From: Actinomycetospora cinnamomea
Lineage (GTDB): Bacteria; Actinomycetota; Actinomycetes; Mycobacteriales; Pseudonocardiaceae
Direction of reading: 5' to 3'
Assembly (NCBI RefSeq): GCF_003096675.1
Contig: NZ_QEKW01000004.1
Location: forward strand, 186,001 to 250,000
Length of the DNA stretch: 64,000 nt
Position numbers and translations under genes: made by a program. The stretch's first letter is position 1. Every line of letters starts with the position of its first letter. The notes below the pieces were generated by a model. It was not told where the DNA came from, ran no database searches, and saw only the letters and a program-made list of their open reading frames with translations. Of the stretch, positions 61,253 to 64,000 are shown piece by piece.

Positions 61253-62260
61253 TCAGGAGAACGCGCCCGCGTAGGCGTTGAGCGCGGGCTGTCCGCCGAG
61301 GTGGGCGTAGAGCACGGTCGAGTCCGGGCCGATCTCGCCGGCGCGGACGAGGTCGACCAGCCCGGCCATCGACTTCCCCTCGTACACCGGGTCGATGATC
61401 ATCCCCTCGAGCCCGCCGGTCAGCCGGATCGCGTCGATCGTCGACGCCACCGGGATGCCGTACCGATCCCCGGCCCAGCCCTCCAGCACGGTGATCTCGT
61501 CGTCGCGCAGCTCGCGCCCCAGCCCGATGAGCTCGGCGGTGTGGCGGGCGATCCGCTCCACCTGGTCGCGGGTCTTCTCCAGCGTCGCGGAGGCGTCGAT
61601 CCCGAGCACGCGTCGGGGCCGGTCTCGCCCGGAGAAGCCGGCGATCATCCCGGCGTGGGTCGAGCCGGTGACGGTGCAGACGACGATGGTGTCGAAGAAG
61701 ACGCCGAGCTCGGCCTCCTGCTGCTCGACCTCGCGGGCCCAGTTCGCGAACCCGAGACCGCCGAGGCGGTGCTCGGAGGCCCCGGCGGGGATGCCGTACG
61801 GGGTGCCGCCGGCGTCGCGGACCTCCTCCAGCGCCCGCTCCCACGAGTCGCGGATGCCGATGTCGAACCCGGCCGGGTCCAACCGGACGTCCGCGCCCAT
61901 GATCCGCGACAGCAGGATGTTGCCGACCTTGTCGTTCACCGCGTCCGGCCAGTCCACCCACTTCTCCTGCACCAGCCGGGCCTTGAGGCCGAGCTTGGCC
62001 GCGACCGCGGCGACCTGGCGCGTGTGGTTGGACTGGTAGCCGCCGATCGAGACCAGCGTGTCGGCGCCGGACGCGAGCACGTCGGGGACGATGTACTCCA
62101 GCTTGCGGGTCTTGTTGCCGCCGTAGGCCAGGCCGGAGTTGCAGTCCTCCCGCTTCGCCCAGATCGCCGCGCCGCCCAGGTGCGCGGTCAATCGATCGAG
62201 CCGGTGGACCGGGCTCGGCCCGAACAGCAACGGGTAACGCGGGAAGTCATCGAGGGACAT
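61253..62260 (-). CDS. acdS: 1-aminocyclopropane-1-carboxylate (ACC) deaminase
   Basis: The 335-aa PLP enzyme converts ACC to 2-oxobutyrate and ammonia. PLP Lys50 is in [10 protein letters not shown]. The residues that separate true ACC deaminase from D-cysteine desulfhydrase are present: Tyr293/Glu294 ([12 protein letters not shown]) and Leu321 (HLGGQPALN), matching Glu295 and Leu322 of Pseudomonas AcdS. Strong AGGAGG 7 nt before ATG. It lies downstream of a GntR regulator and overlaps it by 14 nt, so it is co-transcribed. ACC deaminase lowers plant ethylene, which suggests contact with plants. Confidence 0.93.
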   Translation of the reverse strand: MSLDDFPRYPLLFGPSPVHRLDRLTAHLGGAAIWAKREDCNSGLAYGGNKTRKLEYIVPDVLASGADTLVSIGGYQSNHTRQVAAVAAKLGLKARLVQEKWVDWPDAVNDKVGNILLSRIMGADVRLDPAGFDIGIRDSWERALEEVRDAGGTPYGIPAGASEHRLGGLGFANWAREVEQQEAELGVFFDTIVVCTVTGSTHAGMIAGFSGRDRPRRVLGIDASATLEKTRDQVERIARHTAELIGLGRELRDDEITVLEGWAGDRYGIPVASTIDAIRLTGGLEGMIIDPVYEGKSMAGLVDLVRAGEIGPDSTVLYAHLGGQPALNAYAGAFS

Positions 62261-62951
62261 CGGCGTCCTCCTGGTCGGGGCCGTCCTCCGGGCTGTCTCC
62301 CGGGCTGTCCAGCGGGCGCAGCGTCAGCCAGTTCTCCCGGTTGGCGCGGGCGGCGCCCTCGGCGTCGCCGGCGCGGGCGAGCTCGACGATGCGCGCGTGC
62401 TGGGCGACAGACGCGCGGCCGGTCAGCGACGCGAAGCGGGTGCGCTCCATGCGCCGCAGCAGCGGGGTGACGTCGTCGAGCACGGCGGCGAGCCGGCGGT
62501 TGCCGCTGACCCGCACGAAGACACCGTGGAACGCGTCGTCGGCGGCGATCGCGGCGTCGACCTCCCCGGTCTCGAGGGCTTCGGCGAAGGCGCCGTTGGC
62601 GCTGGTCATCGCGTCGAGGTCGGCGGCGGTCAGCGCCGGGACGGCCTCGCGGGCGGCCAGCTCGTGCATCGCCGCGGCCACGGTCTGGGCCTCGACGGTG
62701 GCGCGCACGTCGAGCGGGCTGACCGTCGTCGAGCTGCCGGGCCGGACGGTGACGAGTCCGATCTGCTCCAGCCGGGCGATCGCCTCGCGCACCGGCGTGC
62801 GGGACACCCCCAGCCACGCGCAGAGCTCGGCGTCGTTCAGCCGCTCTCCCGGCTCCAGCGTCCCGTCGACGATCGCGGCCCGTAGCGTCCGGAACGCGTG
62901 CTCACGCAGCAGGCTGCGCTCCGTCGCGGCACTTCGGCTCGGGACAGGCAC
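62247..62951 (-). CDS. GntR-family (FCD) regulator of acdS
   Basis: The 234-aa regulator has a winged HTH ([58 protein letters not shown]) and a helical FCD ligand domain with metal-type Asp/His residues ([43 protein letters not shown]). Its 3' end overlaps acdS by 14 nt, implying direct control of ACC use. GTG start at 62951, close behind a good promoter, so the transcript is nearly leaderless. Confidence 0.88.
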   Translation of the reverse strand: MPVPSRSAATERSLLREHAFRTLRAAIVDGTLEPGERLNDAELCAWLGVSRTPVREAIARLEQIGLVTVRPGSSTTVSPLDVRATVEAQTVAAAMHELAAREAVPALTAADLDAMTSANGAFAEALETGEVDAAIAADDAFHGVFVRVSGNRRLAAVLDDVTPLLRRMERTRFASLTGRASVAQHARIVELARAGDAEGAARANRENWLTLRPLDSPGDSPEDGPDQEDADVPR

Positions 62952-62959
62952 GGCGGCGC

Positions 62960-62988
62960 ACGGTATGCGATATTTCGGATGGTGTGAA
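62960..62988 (-). promoter_or_regulatory. Promoter of the GntR-acdS operon
   Basis: TTCACA (-35, 62988-62983) and TACCGT (-10, 62965-62960) are separated by 17 bp. The predicted start of transcription, about 62953, is 2 nt before the GTG. An imperfect inverted repeat ATCCGA/TCGCAT inside the spacer is a possible GntR operator. Confidence 0.6.
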
Positions 62989-63033
62989 GAGTTCCCGGCG
63001 GCTCGATCGCGGCCGCCGGGAGCTCGGGAGCGG

Positions 63034-63792
63034 TCAGAGCATCAGCCCGCCCTCGACCGGCACGGTCGCGCCGGTCATGTACGCGCTGTCGTCCGAAGCC
63101 AGGTAGAGGACCGTCTTCGCGATCTCCTGCGGGGTGGCGTGCCGGCCGAGGGGGATCAGCTGGTCGAACGCCGCGGCCGCCTCCTCCTGCGAGAGCCCGG
63201 TCGCGCGCATCTCGATGGAGTCCTGGAACGGCGTCGACGTCGGCCCCGGGTGCAGCGTGTTGACGCGGATGCGCCGCGGCGCGAGCTCCTTCGCCGCGGC
63301 CCGCATCATCCCGACCTGCGCGTGCTTCGCCGTGATGTAGCCGCTGATGCCCTCGAAGCCCATGAGCCCGACGACGCTGGAGGTGATGATGATGCTCGCG
63401 CCCTCGCCGAGGTGCGGCGCGGCGTGCTTGATCATGTGGAACGCGCCGAGGGCGTGGACCTGCAGCGTGCGCGCGAACTCGTCGGACGGGTAGTCGCTGA
63501 TCGGCGCGACCGCCCCGGTGTTGCCGGCGTTGCTGAACACAATGTCGAGGCGCCCGAAGCGGGAGACGGCCTCGTCGACCGCGCCCCGGACGGCGTCCTC
63601 GTCGGTGACGTCGGCGCGCGTGAACCCGGCGCGGTCCTCGCCGAGCTCGTTCGCCGCGGCCTTCAGCGCGTCGGCGTCGAGGCCGATGAGGTGCACCTTC
63701 GCGCCCTCATCGACCATCGCCCCCGCCGACGCTCGCCCGATGCCGCTCTCACCGCCGGTGACGATCGCGACCTTGCCGTCGAGCCTGTTCAT
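63034..63792 (-). CDS. Short-chain dehydrogenase/reductase
   Basis: The 252-aa SDR has the NAD(P) fingerprint TGGESGIG (12-19), NAG in SNAGNTG, and the catalytic Ser in TSSVVG with YITAK (Tyr-x3-Lys). ARTLQVHALGAFHMIKHAAPHLGEG and HPGPTSTPFQDSIE are standard. Substrate unknown; classical FabG/alcohol-dehydrogenase-type. ATG at 63792 with GGGGGAGG upstream. Gap of 82 nt to the GntR start, so probably a separate unit. Confidence 0.9.
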   Translation of the reverse strand: MNRLDGKVAIVTGGESGIGRASAGAMVDEGAKVHLIGLDADALKAAANELGEDRAGFTRADVTDEDAVRGAVDEAVSRFGRLDIVFSNAGNTGAVAPISDYPSDEFARTLQVHALGAFHMIKHAAPHLGEGASIIITSSVVGLMGFEGISGYITAKHAQVGMMRAAAKELAPRRIRVNTLHPGPTSTPFQDSIEMRATGLSQEEAAAAFDQLIPLGRHATPQEIAKTVLYLASDDSAYMTGATVPVEGGLML

Positions 63793-63832
63793 CGCTTCCT
63801 CCCCCATCTTGACCAGTCCAGAAGGAAGAGGC

Positions 63833-63846
63833 TGACGCAGCGTCAA
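63833..63846. promoter_or_regulatory. Candidate operator near the SDR promoter
   Basis: TGACGC-A-GCGTCA (63833-63845) is a perfect 6-bp inverted repeat, and on the minus strand TTGACG (63846-63841) within it is a fair -35. No clear -10 was found at the right distance. Confidence 0.4.
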
Positions 63847-64000
63847 CGCGGTGGGGTCACGACGAGGCCACGACTCGCCGCGTCAGGTCGTGGACGCCCC
63901 TCCGTGCGGTGTCTCCCGAACACGCCGACGCATGCGAGAAGGCGCTGGGCGAGGCGCGCCAGCTGAGCGAGGTCGAGAGGATCGTGCGCATTGCGCGTTT
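63847..64000. other. End of window, no gene recognised
   Basis: These 154 nt contain no frame with a recognisable motif. The next gene may start beyond the window. Confidence 0.4.

Overview
The window comes from a very GC-rich actinomycete chromosome. GTG starts are common, many genes overlap by 4 nt (GTGA or ATGA), the -10 elements are of the TAGCGT/TANNNT type, and the best-recognised proteins have mycobacterial or pseudonocardial counterparts (LpqY-SugABC, an LppW-like lipoprotein, a Ddn-like deazaflavin protein, EI24, DUF4032, DUF6247, DUF2786). A member of the Pseudonocardiaceae is my inference. I saw no rRNA, tRNA, CRISPR array, transposase or phage structural gene. I count about 63 protein genes.

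Layout. 1-6 kb: housekeeping and small genes (lipoprotein, DUF3024, Nudix, asparagine synthetase, aldo/keto reductase, TenA-like, HNH). 6-14.8 kb: a trehalose/alpha-glucoside island with a GH13 glucosidase, a LacI regulator coupled to a DUF4032 kinase-like protein, and a divergent LpqY-SugA-SugB-SugC ABC importer behind two LacI-type operators. 14.9-21.9 kb: membrane and stress genes (hydrolase, Ca2+/cation antiporter, MscS, two serine-hydrolase/beta-lactamase-fold proteins, YaaA, an APH-type phosphotransferase). 21.9-28.8 kb: a three-gene Wadjet type II/condensin-like locus (JetC, JetA, JetB) with no JetD nuclease next to it. 28.9-33.6 kb: an ArsR-SRPBCC pair, EI24, a BtuF-like protein, SoxR with a textbook 19-bp-spacer promoter, and a DUF2786 pair. 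33.8-38.4 kb: one giant SF1 helicase with a C-terminal nuclease-like domain. 38.5-42.6 kb: EcsC, a UDG-fold protein, a Ddn-like protein, and a Ser/Thr kinase coupled to DUF3293.

42.7-44.5 kb: a compact type-VII-style toxin locus (small alpha-helical partner, 400-aa polymorphic-toxin-like protein, 114-aa putative immunity protein), all overlapping. 45.4-51.2 kb: a tightly overlapping operon of a PEP-utiliser swivel-domain protein without an ATP-grasp, an inositol-monophosphatase-fold protein and two MetE-like zinc methyltransferases. It faces an AraC regulator across an interval that carries a perfect 10-bp inverted repeat. I think this is the best candidate for an undescribed metabolic pathway. 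51.3-64 kb: a duplicated DUF998 membrane protein, a membrane M28 peptidase, a cyclase plus ThDP-enzyme pair, nitroreductase, ABM and YdeI-type small genes, PEBP and SRPBCC proteins, and a GntR-ACC deaminase operon, ending with an SDR.

Repeats. A 71-nt element with conserved hairpin potential occurs twice (20140-20210 and 38381-38451, 63 of 71 positions identical). A second palindromic family (arms GCAGCGAACG/CGTTCGCTGC) sits after sugC and between jetA and jetB. A 22-bp tandem array ends in the yaaA stop codon. All assignments come from reading the sequence and remembered family features; no database search was run.
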